Positions 43,191 to 52,773 of a DNA stretch of 62,805 bases are shown piece by piece. The notes under the pieces were generated by a model. The model had not been told where the DNA came from. It did not search any database and saw only the letters and a list, made by a program, of their open reading frames with translations. The DNA is taken from contig JAFZOW010000098.1 of NCBI GenBank assembly GCA_017552715.1, positions 1 through 62,805 of the forward strand, in the 5' to 3' direction. This DNA comes from Lachnospiraceae bacterium (GTDB lineage Bacteria > Bacillota > Clostridia > Lachnospirales > Lachnospiraceae). The first letter of the stretch is position 1; each line of letters begins with the position of its first letter. The position numbers and the translations under genes were made by a program.

Positions 43191-46100
43191 TTATCTCCTG
43201 CGGATGCGTTTTATCACGCGTATGATGATGATCAGGACCAGCAATGCGCCTGCCACCGAGATGGCCGCGATGACCTGTTTCCGGTTAGGTTCCGGCTTGG
43301 CCAGGGCGTAGATCGCCGATGAGCCCTGCATCGTTAGCTGCACATAGGAACCGCGTTTTATGCTTTCCTGCTTCACCCAGTTCCCGTCACTGTATCTCCA
43401 CAGCTCCACCTCGTCCCCTTCAAAAGGATCGTAAAGCCGGATCCGCACTTCTTCCGTATCGGGCAGATCCGTTGCATCGATGGACAGGCTGTACACGACA
43501 CTGGCTTCATAGCCGCTCTTCGTAAAGAGCGTATCCGCGACCACCGACACCGACAGGCTGGCACTGTCATCAAAATCCCTGTCCACCAGGGCCAGGAGCC
43601 GCCCGCTTTCGGGATCTTTCGATTCGGAAGCCAGGACCTTCACCGCATCCACATACTCTCCCGTGATCACCAGATTCCCCATCACCGTATCCCAGGGCAG
43701 CTCGGGCCAGCGGCCAAAGTAACCTTCCTTCTTCGGGATCTCGGGGTATTCCAGGTCGGAGAGCTTGTCGCCGTAGTTTACGGTCTTCGTGCCAAGATAC
43801 ACATCGTCCACCCGGAAGATCACCGTAAGCTTACGGAATTCCGCGGGGATCCCCGGTGTATCCAGAAGCTCCCGGTAGCTCAGCTCCGCTGCTGCCGCGT
43901 CATAACTGATCTGGTCGATGCCATAGAGCACATCGCTCACATAATGATTATCCGACAGGGCGGAAAGCTCCGGTTCTTTTGTATCATCATTGATCTTGAT
44001 GGAGCCCGCCACCGCTCCGCAGCGGCCGCTGCAGCGCTGCACCATGGGCATGGCATAGCAGCCGGTGATGATGGTGCCGTAGCCGGCGATGCCGCCCACA
44101 TAATTTCCTCCGGAAAGGGAACAGAGCACGGCATTGTCCCGCAGTGCGGAAAGGCTCTGTCCCGCGATGCCCCCCACGTAATTTCCTTCCGTACTTTCCA
44201 CGGAACCGTAGCCGAAACATCTTACCACCACGCCGCTGCGCATATAGCCCACCACGCCGCCGGCCCCATCGTTCTTTGCCGTTACATAGCCCCGGTTGGT
44301 GCAGGACTGTATCACGTTCTGGGTGGTATAGCGCCCGTTAAGGTTCATATTGGAGGTACCTGCCGCGTTTTCCTCAGGGTCCTCCTCGTCAATGCTCATG
44401 GAGCCTGTAACTCCGCCTATATTGATATCCCCCCGGATCACACCATAGTTCACACTGCCGGATACCTTCCCCAGGGTGATGGTCTCCAGTTCCGCATCGG
44501 AGATGTCGGAATAGATCTTTCCTCCTTCCTTCCCCGTAAGCTGTTCCGCCTCCTGCCGTATCTTTTCATAGATGCTGTTCATCTGATCGTTGATGCGGCG
44601 CAGCTGCTCGTTCACTTCCTTAGTATATTCCTCACTGTGCTCTCCCAGCTTGGACATGGTCCCGCTCATGGCATCCAGCTGCTGGTTGATGGAGTCCACA
44701 TGATCGGACCACTGCTCGTCGATCTTCACCAGCTGCAGATCCTGCTGGGCATTCAGATACGCATTGATGGAGCTAAGGGCATCCTGGGCCGCAGCTGCGG
44801 CTTCGGCGGAATCGCTCAGGTGATCCAGGGCCGAATTCACATCCGTATCCAGATCCCCTCCGGCATCCTTTACATAGGGAGCATAGAGGCCGGTCAGCTG
44901 GGCCGTATCACTGGAAAGCTTACTCACGATCTCGGCTTCCCGCCGCAGATCCCGTATGGTGGGATCCTGCTTTTCCCGTAATTCCTTCAGCTCTGCCGTA
45001 AGAGCCTCTATCTCGGCCCGGAGTTCTTTGACCTTCTTCCGTTCTTCCTTGGTCATATGGGAGAGCAGATCCGTATCGTCATCGATCTTCTGCAGATACT
45101 CCAGACTCTGCTGCATACTGTCTCCGGCTGCGGTCACATTGGTCGTGACCTCCGGCATCTGCTGCAGTACGTACTTAACCCGGCGGTCCGCTTCGTTCAC
45201 CACATCGATATTGCTGTTGACATAATCCTCCGCCTGGCCGGCCATGGCATCGCCTATATCCGCCGCATTGTCGGCCTGGGCCTGTAAAAGCTGCAGATCA
45301 CGGCGCACGGTCTCGTTATCTTCATCCATCATATCCAGCAGATCGTTCACCATATCGTGGAGCTCCGTTACCTCATCACTGAGCTCCTCCCGGTCCATCA
45401 GCTCGATATAGGGCTCCATCTGGCCCACGATACCGCCCACATCCTTCCGGCCCAGAACGGTGCCGTTATTCGTGCAGGTAGCCAGGCTGCCACTCTGGCG
45501 TCCGGCGATGCCTCCGATATTGTAGCCCGTGTGCTCGTAGCCTACGGTACCCTGATTGGTGCAGCCGATGATAACCCCCCGGCTGAAGCCCGCGATGCCG
45601 CCCGTATCCACACCGGTCTGTACCCGGGTCTCCTTCACATCCTCACCGCCGGTAAGGCTTCCGATCAGATCCCCGCTCATGGCATCATCCTCTTCCACCC
45701 ATTCCACGCTGGCGTTAAGGCTGCCGCTGTTGGTGCACTCCGCGATCATCCCGTAGTTTTTCCCGGCAATGCCTCCGGTGTAATAATATCCGCTCACACC
45801 GCCTTTATTCTCGCAGGAAAAGATATTCCCGTCCGACAGATTGATGCCCGCTATACCGCCGCTCTCACTGCGGCCCCGGATGCGGCCCTCAAAGCAGCAG
45901 TTCTCCACAGTACCGGAATTCATGCCCACGATGCCTCCCGTCACCTGCTGGGAGCCGGTGGCAAAGATCTGGGCCGAGATGGTGAGCCCTTCCACATAAG
46001 CATCCTTTTCCAGATAGCGGAAAAAGGCTGTCACATATCCGTCACCGCCATAGGAGTATCCCGTGATGCGATGACCCTGTCCGTCGAAATGACCGTTAAA

Positions 46101-46400
46101 GATGGGGATGGAAGTAAAGGCCGACTCATTTAAGTTGATGTCGTTCATGAGCAGCACTTCCTTATCCACAGACCAGGCATCATCATGGCAGTTGAGGGAA
46201 AGCTCCTCCAGATCCTCCGCCGTGCGAAGCTCGATACGGACCAGCTCCTTTGTTTCCGCAGCAGGGGCTTCTTCCGTGCTTTCTCCGGCCTCTTCCGTCA
46301 CGGTTTCCGTCGTTTCGTCCTCCGGAGCCGCCAGAAGCGATACAGGGAGCAGGTTTGCGATCAGCACCGCACTTAAGAATACAGTCAGCATCTTTTTCAT
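43191..46400 (-). CDS. Giant surface protein with GLUG repeats and coiled coil
   Basis: A 1069-residue exported protein: signal peptide (about 1-24), GLUG-type repeats (about 100-330; pattern GGIAGxxxGxIxxCxNxG), a long coiled coil (about 330-610), more GLUG repeats (about 640-790), an InlB-B-like beta repeat (VYLGTKTVNYGDKLSDLEYP), a late beta domain, one transmembrane helix (about 1043-1063) and a basic tail KRIRRR. It overlaps the MMPL gene upstream by 4 bases, so it is probably its partner, perhaps an extracellular stalk. Repeats in both flanks of the coiled coil suggest a folded-back rod. Function unknown. Confidence 0.82.
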   Translation of the reverse strand: MKKMLTVFLSAVLIANLLPVSLLAAPEDETTETVTEEAGESTEEAPAAETKELVRIELRTAEDLEELSLNCHDDAWSVDKEVLLMNDINLNESAFTSIPIFNGHFDGQGHRITGYSYGGDGYVTAFFRYLEKDAYVEGLTISAQIFATGSQQVTGGIVGMNSGTVENCCFEGRIRGRSESGGIAGINLSDGNIFSCENKGGVSGYYYTGGIAGKNYGMIAECTNSGSLNASVEWVEEDDAMSGDLIGSLTGGEDVKETRVQTGVDTGGIAGFSRGVIIGCTNQGTVGYEHTGYNIGGIAGRQSGSLATCTNNGTVLGRKDVGGIVGQMEPYIELMDREELSDEVTELHDMVNDLLDMMDEDNETVRRDLQLLQAQADNAADIGDAMAGQAEDYVNSNIDVVNEADRRVKYVLQQMPEVTTNVTAAGDSMQQSLEYLQKIDDDTDLLSHMTKEERKKVKELRAEIEALTAELKELREKQDPTIRDLRREAEIVSKLSSDTAQLTGLYAPYVKDAGGDLDTDVNSALDHLSDSAEAAAAAQDALSSINAYLNAQQDLQLVKIDEQWSDHVDSINQQLDAMSGTMSKLGEHSEEYTKEVNEQLRRINDQMNSIYEKIRQEAEQLTGKEGGKIYSDISDAELETITLGKVSGSVNYGVIRGDINIGGVTGSMSIDEEDPEENAAGTSNMNLNGRYTTQNVIQSCTNRGYVTAKNDGAGGVVGYMRSGVVVRCFGYGSVESTEGNYVGGIAGQSLSALRDNAVLCSLSGGNYVGGIAGYGTIITGCYAMPMVQRCSGRCGAVAGSIKINDDTKEPELSALSDNHYVSDVLYGIDQISYDAAAAELSYRELLDTPGIPAEFRKLTVIFRVDDVYLGTKTVNYGDKLSDLEYPEIPKKEGYFGRWPELPWDTVMGNLVITGEYVDAVKVLASESKDPESGRLLALVDRDFDDSASLSVSVVADTLFTKSGYEASVVYSLSIDATDLPDTEEVRIRLYDPFEGDEVELWRYSDGNWVKQESIKRGSYVQLTMQGSSAIYALAKPEPNRKQVIAAISVAGALLVLIIIIRVIKRIRRR

Positions 46401-48988
46401 GACTTATCGCCCCCTTTCTCATCGTAGTCTACAAATCCCTCTTCATACCAGGGGCGTTCATTTCCGCCTTCCTCATCACTGCCGGGACCGCTCTGTGCGG
46501 CAGGCTCTTCTCCGGCCGCCGTTTCAGCAGCGCTTCCGTCTCCCGCAATCTCATCTCCGGAAGCATCGGCCAGCTGTCCCATACGGATCACAGCGTTCAC
46601 TTCCCCGCGGACCAGGGCGTGCATCTCGCCGATCACCAGACCGTTCACCTGCCCGTTCACCAGGCCGTCCACCCGTACCAGGCCGCTGCCGCGGTCCAGC
46701 TTCAGGGGTACCGACACTTCAAAGCTGGTACGCTCGATGATACTCTCGCCGATGAGCAGGATCTGGGGAAGCACGAACATGACCAGGAAAATGGAGATCA
46801 GCGTGCCGCGGCAGAGGCACTGGCCTATACCGCAGATGGCACCGTCGGAAGAAAGCTGTCCGATAAAATACCCAGCCAGCGCCATCATGGAACCGCTGGT
46901 GATGATGGTGGGAAAGGCAAAGTTCAGGGTCTCTATCATGGCCTGCTTCTTCGGCATCTGGTTCTTGATCTCCATGAAGCGGCCGCTGATCACGATAGCG
47001 TAGTCGATGTTGGCACCCATCTGTATGGAGCTTACGATCAGGTAGCCCAGGAAGAAGATGTTCTTATGCTGCAGGGCGGGGAAGGCAAAGTTCATCCATA
47101 TGGCGCCCTGGATCACGGCGATCAGCAGCACCGGCATCCCCGCGCTCATGAAGGTGAAGAGCAGCACGGCCAGCACCGCCAGGATGCTCACCACGCTCAC
47201 CACCGTATTATCCCGGTCGAAAGTCTTCTTTAAGTCGTACTGGCTGGTGGATTCGCCCACCACAAGCACATCGTCGCCGTAGTATTTCGCGGCGATCTCG
47301 TGCATCTCGGTCAGGAAGGCAAAGGTCTCTTCCCCTTCCTGAGGCAGGTTCAGATATACCAGTGCCCGGCTGTAATTCTCGCCCTGCAGCTGGTCCTTCG
47401 CCATCTGCATCTTGGCATGGGCATCCTCCAGGGTCTTGTACATCTCGTCATCCAGCGTTATATAGCCTTCCTCCACTTCCTCGTATAGGAACATTATGAT
47501 ATCGATGAGGGGGATGGCGTAGGAGCTGCGGCCGTTGATGAGCTTGGCATAATTCTCGTCATCCACGGCATAAGCCATATAAAGGAGCTGGGCCACTTCA
47601 TAATCCAGATCCAGCAGCTCGGACAGCTGCCTGGCCGTAAGCTTATCCGTCAGCATGTAGCCGTTCATGGCCTCGGTGTTGGAAAGGCCCTGACTGTAGT
47701 CCACTTCGTCACGACGGTCCAGCTCGGCAAGCAGTTTCTTTTCCTTTTCATAGTCTCCCGCAGGCACCACCAGAGCCACAAAGTTGGCATCACCGAAGCT
47801 TTCCGTGATCATCTCGTCGGCGATCTGGCTGGCATTCTTCACCGGGGTCTCGATCATGGAATAGCCGTATACGTACGGGGTCTTCTGCGAAAAGATGCAG
47901 GCACCCACCATGGCTACCACAAAGATCAGGGGCACCAGATGCCGGGTATGGTAATCGATGATACCCACAAAGGGGATCTTGGGAACGAATTCCCTGTGAC
48001 GGGTCTTATCCATGGCTTTACCGAAGAGCATGATGAGCCCGGGCATCAGCAGGAATACGGAAAGCAGGGACAGGAAGATGGCCTTGATCAGACAGATGGC
48101 CATATCCTGACCTATGCCGAACTGCATGAAGAGCATGGCGATGAGGCCGCCTATGGTGGTAAGGGAGGAAGAGGATATCTCCGGTATGGCCTTGGAAAGG
48201 GCCACGATATCCGCCTCCCGGATGTCCAGGGTCTGGTGTTCTTCCTTATAACGGTTACAGAAGATCACGGCGTAGTCGATGGACAGGGCCAGCTGCAGCA
48301 CGATGGTCACGGAATCGGAAACGAAGGAGATGGTGCCCAGCAAAAAATTGGTACCGGAGGCCAGCAGGGCTCCCGCACCGAAGGTGAGGATCAGCACCGG
48401 CACCTCCGCCCAGGTCTGGGAGGTAAAGAGCAGCACGCTCAGCACGATCACTGCCACGATGACGCTCACCACCTGCATCTCGCTCTCGATCTGCTCCGCT
48501 GCCGCATTCCCCATACTTGTGGAAACATACAGGTCATGACCTGCAAGCATCTCCTTCACTTCCTCCAGGGACTGCAGGGCCGAAGGGTCATCCTCCGCCG
48601 CGGCAAAAGTGATATCAAAAAGGGCCGAGAAATTGTTAAAGTGGCTCTCACTGTTATCGAAGCTGATCATGTATACATCATCCCGGGCTTCGATGGCATC
48701 CGCCAGCTTCTTTGCATCATCATAGGTGACGTTCATCACCATAACACGGGCCGAACCGTAGGTGATGAATTCCTCACCCATGCGGTCCAGACCCTGTGAT
48801 GTCTCGGAGCTTTTCGGCAGATAAGCTGCGAGAGCGTTTTCCACTTTTACCCAGTTGGATGCGATCAGACAGAAGACGATCGCTATTCCGAACAATAAAA
48901 AGAAGAGGTTTCGCCGATCCACGATGAAGGTCGCGACCTTTATCATCGCAGAGGGCTTCTCCTCCGGACGTGTATTCTTTTCAGTCAT
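46397..48988 (-). CDS. MMPL/RND-superfamily transporter
   Basis: An 863-residue exporter with about 12 membrane helices in two halves, each starting with one helix followed by a large outside loop. RND landmarks include SIDYAVIFCNRYKEE in the first half and GANIDYAIVISGRFMEI in the second, where the DY pair forms the proton relay. The C-terminus has an unusual hydrophilic stretch with valine-glycine-rich tandem phrases (VDGLVNGQVNGLVIGEMHALVRGEV) before an acidic tail. Substrate unknown; relatives export lipids or peptides. Own promoter at 49030-49058. Confidence 0.9.
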   Translation of the reverse strand: MTEKNTRPEEKPSAMIKVATFIVDRRNLFFLLFGIAIVFCLIASNWVKVENALAAYLPKSSETSQGLDRMGEEFITYGSARVMVMNVTYDDAKKLADAIEARDDVYMISFDNSESHFNNFSALFDITFAAAEDDPSALQSLEEVKEMLAGHDLYVSTSMGNAAAEQIESEMQVVSVIVAVIVLSVLLFTSQTWAEVPVLILTFGAGALLASGTNFLLGTISFVSDSVTIVLQLALSIDYAVIFCNRYKEEHQTLDIREADIVALSKAIPEISSSSLTTIGGLIAMLFMQFGIGQDMAICLIKAIFLSLLSVFLLMPGLIMLFGKAMDKTRHREFVPKIPFVGIIDYHTRHLVPLIFVVAMVGACIFSQKTPYVYGYSMIETPVKNASQIADEMITESFGDANFVALVVPAGDYEKEKKLLAELDRRDEVDYSQGLSNTEAMNGYMLTDKLTARQLSELLDLDYEVAQLLYMAYAVDDENYAKLINGRSSYAIPLIDIIMFLYEEVEEGYITLDDEMYKTLEDAHAKMQMAKDQLQGENYSRALVYLNLPQEGEETFAFLTEMHEIAAKYYGDDVLVVGESTSQYDLKKTFDRDNTVVSVVSILAVLAVLLFTFMSAGMPVLLIAVIQGAIWMNFAFPALQHKNIFFLGYLIVSSIQMGANIDYAIVISGRFMEIKNQMPKKQAMIETLNFAFPTIITSGSMMALAGYFIGQLSSDGAICGIGQCLCRGTLISIFLVMFVLPQILLIGESIIERTSFEVSVPLKLDRGSGLVRVDGLVNGQVNGLVIGEMHALVRGEVNAVIRMGQLADASGDEIAGDGSAAETAAGEEPAAQSGPGSDEEGGNERPWYEEGFVDYDEKGGDKS

Positions 48989-49029
48989 TAATCAAGTCGC
49001 CTCTTTTCCTGCTGTATTAGGGAAACCCC

Positions 49030-49058
49030 ATTGTACGCCTTTTACAGCAGGAATTCAA
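49030..49058 (-). promoter_or_regulatory. Promoter of the MMPL-GLUG operon
   Basis: TTGAAT, 17 bases, TACAAT, about 40 bases upstream of the MMPL start. Confidence 0.65.
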
Positions 49059-49085
49059 GCGGCTGATTGTGACAAATCTGTGAAA

Positions 49086-50312
49086 TTATTTCTTGGCGAA
49101 CAGATCGCGGAACCAGCGCAGGCTTTCCACATAAGCCTTGTAGACCGGATCCAGATCGATGCCGCCTACTACCATCTGGCGGGAAACTTCCTGCCAGGAG
49201 GCATTCTCGTACTGCAGCATGAAATCGTATACGGCTGCGAAAGGCCCGCTTCTCTCCACCAGAGCCTGGCGGATCTCCTTGGAGACCTTGACCATATCCA
49301 GGGCCTGCTCCAGAGGCTTCTCGATGATCACATCCAGTACCGAGAAAAGTCCCATAAGGAAGAGCTCGGAGGACTGGCTGGCAAGTTTGAAGATGGGTGC
49401 CAGATTCTCGCAGAAACGGGCACGGATCATGGACAGACGCATGATCTCGCTGGGACGGTCCACGCACAGCTCCTTGGTAGCTGCGGTGTTGATCCAGCGC
49501 TTCAGTTCCTTCTGACCCAGCATGGCTGCGGCATGCTTTACGGAGGTGATGCCGGAATTAACGGTCATGCGGTTAACCATCTCGAGAAGGGAAAGAACCA
49601 GAGCCGGGTCGCGCTCGATAACGGAAGCGGCATCCGTCAGATCGAAGTCCACATCGTTAACGACTTTGATCAGTTCCAGATAGTTCACCTTCAGGGGAGC
49701 GATCTCTTCCACACCCTTCTTGATGGGCATACGGAAGAACTCGCCTTCGTAAAGGTCGTAACCGCCGCCTTCCTTCAGGCGGTCGTATTCTTCCTGGGCA
49801 TCCACGTTTACGGCGATCAGTTTGATGTTCGGATAGACCTTGGAGAAATATACCTTGGCCTTGCCGATATCGATCTTTTTATGGTTGAGCATGATGTAAT
49901 CCATCAGGCTCAGAACCTCGCGGTATTCCTCAAAACGGCCTACCGGAAGCTTACGGATGGCCAGCTTGTATTTCTGCTGTTTCAGATCCTTTAAGCGGTT
50001 GATGTAGCGCTCTTCGGGAGGCATCTCCTGATCCAGGAGAAGCACGATCTTGTCATGAGGGGCATTGCACTGTTCTGCGATATCCGCGAAGATCGAGATA
50101 TTGTTCATCTCAATGAACACGCTCTCCCCGCCGGCTACGGTCTCCAGTCCCATGCTCTCGATGATCTCGAAGCCCTCTACATTGGAAGCGCCGTCATAAC
50201 GGCCAACCCCAAGCATACGGGGATTCAGAAGAAAGTTCTCCTTCTGGGCAAAGACCGAATAGGCGCATACACTCATGGTGTGATCGAATAAGGGAATCAG
50301 CGTAGCTAACAT
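49086..50312 (-). CDS. EAL-HDOD protein with degenerate EAL domain
   Basis: A 408-residue signalling protein of the YuxH/CdgJ type. The N-terminal part (about 1-200) follows an EAL-domain pattern (IEMNN, KIVLLLDQE, KLAIRKLPVG, YIMLNHKKIDIGKAK) but lacks the catalytic EAL residues, so it may bind rather than cut c-di-GMP. The second part (about 205-400) is an HDOD domain, with LVLSLLEMVN and SVKHAAAMLGQKELKRWI. Start at 50312 from GGAGG 6 bases upstream. A GGDEF gene lies 6 kb away. Confidence 0.85.
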   Translation of the reverse strand: MLATLIPLFDHTMSVCAYSVFAQKENFLLNPRMLGVGRYDGASNVEGFEIIESMGLETVAGGESVFIEMNNISIFADIAEQCNAPHDKIVLLLDQEMPPEERYINRLKDLKQQKYKLAIRKLPVGRFEEYREVLSLMDYIMLNHKKIDIGKAKVYFSKVYPNIKLIAVNVDAQEEYDRLKEGGGYDLYEGEFFRMPIKKGVEEIAPLKVNYLELIKVVNDVDFDLTDAASVIERDPALVLSLLEMVNRMTVNSGITSVKHAAAMLGQKELKRWINTAATKELCVDRPSEIMRLSMIRARFCENLAPIFKLASQSSELFLMGLFSVLDVIIEKPLEQALDMVKVSKEIRQALVERSGPFAAVYDFMLQYENASWQEVSRQMVVGGIDLDPVYKAYVESLRWFRDLFAKK

Positions 50313-50344
50313 GATGCTCCTCCTTGTATACAATCCTGCATGAT

Positions 50345-50373
50345 ATTATATCACACTCCCCGTAAGTTGAACA
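50345..50373 (-). promoter_or_regulatory. Possible promoter of the EAL-HDOD gene
   Basis: TATAAT at 50345-50350 with a weak TGTTCA 17 bases upstream. Confidence 0.4.
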
Positions 50374-50399
50374 GTACTATTTTACTATTTCCTGCTTCC

Positions 50400-51269
50400 C
50401 TACTTCCAATAGGGGCCGTATTCCACGCCGTCTGCCGCCGGCGGACGTTCCTCCAGCGGGTAGATCCAGCTTTCGTTATAATAGCGCTTCAGGGATTCCG
50501 GCATATGGTCGATACCGCCGAAGCGGGACCCGTCCCAGCGGCGCCCAAGGATGCCGAAGAGAATCTGCAACACGCCTCCCATACACACGGCCTGACGCCC
50601 CGACTCCTTCACCGCAGCCGCCAGGGGATAGCCGTAGGCTCCCGCAGCGATCAGGGCGATATCGAAATCCAGAGCCCTTATCTCGTTATTCATGAATTCG
50701 AGGCCTTCAAACCAGGTCCCGAAACGCTCATCCCGCATATCCCCTATGGTGATGAGGGGCTTGTATACCTGAAGATCCGCAAATTCCGGAAGGATCTCCG
50801 TACCCGGATAGATCTCTTCCCTTCTGGCATACTGATGCTTAACAGAATCCGGGAAAGAAGTGACCACCAGAACACGCTTACCCTTAAGGGCCGGTGTCCA
50901 GGGGTTCTTCAGGGCAAAGATATCGTATAAGCCCAGATCCTTCGAGACGATGCTGTCCTTCGGCAGGTAAAAGCTGCGGTAAAAGCCTTCCATAGGCTGC
51001 CGGTTACAGGCATATACGTCCGTCTTCCGCATGCAGTCCTTCATACGGGCCGTGAACTTCCTTCCCAGGCGGGTATCCTCGGGGAAAAACCCGCACCAGG
51101 CCGAAAGATTGTGCATGATCTTGCGGTAGGCATCGATGCGGTGCAGATCGTAGATCCGGCTCACCGCCAGCTCCGTAAAGCCCATACGGCCGGAAAGCAG
51201 AGGCTTTCCCTCGCGTATCTTTTCCGCCAGGAGCAGGGAGACTTCTTCGTTTTCCTGTACCTTTTTCAA
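50400..51269 (-). CDS. Unknown protein, possible GT-D-like glycosyltransferase
   Basis: A 289-residue soluble protein coupled to citrate synthase (4-base overlap). It shows an SGRMGFTELAV loop near the start, a LKGKRVLVVTSFPDSV strand, FDIALIAAGAYGYPLAAAVKESG, and MGGVLQILFGILGRRW; such patterns occur in GT-D-fold proteins of capsule clusters as I recall, but confidence is low. Pairing with citrate synthase is odd and may be chance. Confidence 0.4.
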   Translation of the reverse strand: MKKVQENEEVSLLLAEKIREGKPLLSGRMGFTELAVSRIYDLHRIDAYRKIMHNLSAWCGFFPEDTRLGRKFTARMKDCMRKTDVYACNRQPMEGFYRSFYLPKDSIVSKDLGLYDIFALKNPWTPALKGKRVLVVTSFPDSVKHQYARREEIYPGTEILPEFADLQVYKPLITIGDMRDERFGTWFEGLEFMNNEIRALDFDIALIAAGAYGYPLAAAVKESGRQAVCMGGVLQILFGILGRRWDGSRFGGIDHMPESLKRYYNESWIYPLEERPPAADGVEYGPYWK

Positions 51270-52618
51270 TCCTTTACGACCAGCTTTCTTTCCTTCATGA
51301 TGCTCATATAAGCCGGGCGGATGATCTTGCCGTTACCCACCAGCTCCTCCAGGCGGTGCGCACTCCAGCCCACGATACGGGCGATGGCAAAGAGCGGTGT
51401 GTAAAGCTCCACAGGGATCCCCAGCATGCTGTATACAAAGCCGGAGTAAAAGTCCACGTTGGGGCTCACGCCCTTGTAGATATGACGCTCGGCGGCAATG
51501 ACCTCCGGCGCGATCTTTTCAATATTGTTGTAGAGCAGCAGCTCATCACAGCAGCCCTTGGCCTCAGCCAGCTTGGTCACGTAGGATTTGAAGATCTGTT
51601 CCCTGGGATCCGAAACGGAATAGACCGCATGTCCCATTCCGTAGATCAGGCCTTTTCCGTCAAAGGCCTTGCCCCGGATCATCTTTGTCAGATACTTCCG
51701 TATGGCATCCTCGTCCTCGTAATTACGTACGTGTTCGCGGATATCCTCCATCATCTCCATCACCTTGATATTGGCACCGCCATGGCGGGGACCCTTTAAG
51801 GAGCTCATGGCGGCTGCCATGGTGGCATAGGTGTCCGAGCCGGAGCTGGTGATCACATGGGTGGTGAAGGTGGAGTTATTACCGCCGCCGTGCTCCATAT
51901 GCAGCATCAGGGCCACATCCAGCACTTCCGCTTCCACGGGAGAAAACTTCCCGTCGGGACGCAGCAGGCGCAGTATATTCTCCGCCGTGCTCTTACGGGG
52001 CAGGGGATGGTGGATGTACATACTCTGGTTATTCTCGTAATGATTGTAGGCATGATAACCGTAGACCGCCAGCATGGGGAAGGTGGCGATCAGCATGATG
52101 CACTGCCGGAGATTGTCCGCCAGTTCCGCCGAAAGCGCGTCGGGATCGTAGCTGGCCAGGGTCAGGATGCTTCGGGTCATACTGCTCATGATATCCCGTC
52201 CCGGAGCCTTCATGATAACGTCACGGGTAAAATTGGTGGGAAGGGAGCGGCTGCGGGCCAGATGACGGATGAAATCCACCGCATCCTCCTCTCCCGGCAG
52301 CTCGCCAAAGAGCAGAAGATAGGCCGTTCTTTCAAAACCGAAGCGCTTCCCGTTCATATAGCGCACCAGATCCCGCACATTATAGCCGCGGTACCAGAGT
52401 TCGCCGTCACAGGGGGTACGTGTCCCGTCCTTTTCTTCCTTAAATGAAACGATCTTTGAGATATTGGTCAGACCGGTGAGCACGCCTTTGCCGTTGATAT
52501 CACGCAGGCCGCGGTTCACCCCGTATTTTGCAAACAGCTCGTCCGAGATCGTATCATGCGAAACGCACGCAGGAACCTGTTTTTCCGCGTATTCCATGAT
52601 GGTCTTGTGATAAGTCAT
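51266..52618 (-). CDS. Citrate synthase
   Basis: A 450-residue enzyme that joins acetyl-CoA and oxaloacetate. Active-site landmarks: the SLKGPRHGGAN loop, the catalytic His in YGMGHAVYS, and Asp in PNVDFYSGFVYSMLGIP. The N-terminal ring (GVNRGLRDINGKGVLTG ... GELWYRGYNVRDL) is typical of type I synthases of Clostridia. Start at 52618 after GGAGG; an in-frame TTG two codons earlier was not chosen. Confidence 0.95.
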   Translation of the reverse strand: MTYHKTIMEYAEKQVPACVSHDTISDELFAKYGVNRGLRDINGKGVLTGLTNISKIVSFKEEKDGTRTPCDGELWYRGYNVRDLVRYMNGKRFGFERTAYLLLFGELPGEEDAVDFIRHLARSRSLPTNFTRDVIMKAPGRDIMSSMTRSILTLASYDPDALSAELADNLRQCIMLIATFPMLAVYGYHAYNHYENNQSMYIHHPLPRKSTAENILRLLRPDGKFSPVEAEVLDVALMLHMEHGGGNNSTFTTHVITSSGSDTYATMAAAMSSLKGPRHGGANIKVMEMMEDIREHVRNYEDEDAIRKYLTKMIRGKAFDGKGLIYGMGHAVYSVSDPREQIFKSYVTKLAEAKGCCDELLLYNNIEKIAPEVIAAERHIYKGVSPNVDFYSGFVYSMLGIPVELYTPLFAIARIVGWSAHRLEELVGNGKIIRPAYMSIMKERKLVVKD

Positions 52619-52686
52619 TCGCAACCTCCTTTAAACTATAGCAAACGGCAGCTTTATCTGACGTTTACCGCAAAAATGCCACAGGT

Positions 52687-52715
52687 ATTATACCACATAC
52701 CTCAGTATTCGTCAA
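52687..52715 (-). promoter_or_regulatory. Promoter of citrate synthase
   Basis: TTGACG, 17 bases, TATAAT, about 70 bases upstream of the start. Confidence 0.8.
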
Positions 52716-52740
52716 AAGAATATGCTTTGTTACGGACTTA

Positions 52741-52768
52741 AGAAAGCCCCCCGGTTCTCCCGGAGGGC
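52741..52768 (-). terminator. Terminator of the galactan operon
   Basis: On the minus strand GCCCTCCGG and CCGGGGGGC pair around a 5-base loop, followed by TTTCTT. It ends the GH2 gene 6 bases past its stop. Confidence 0.75.
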
Positions 52769-52773
52769 GCTGC

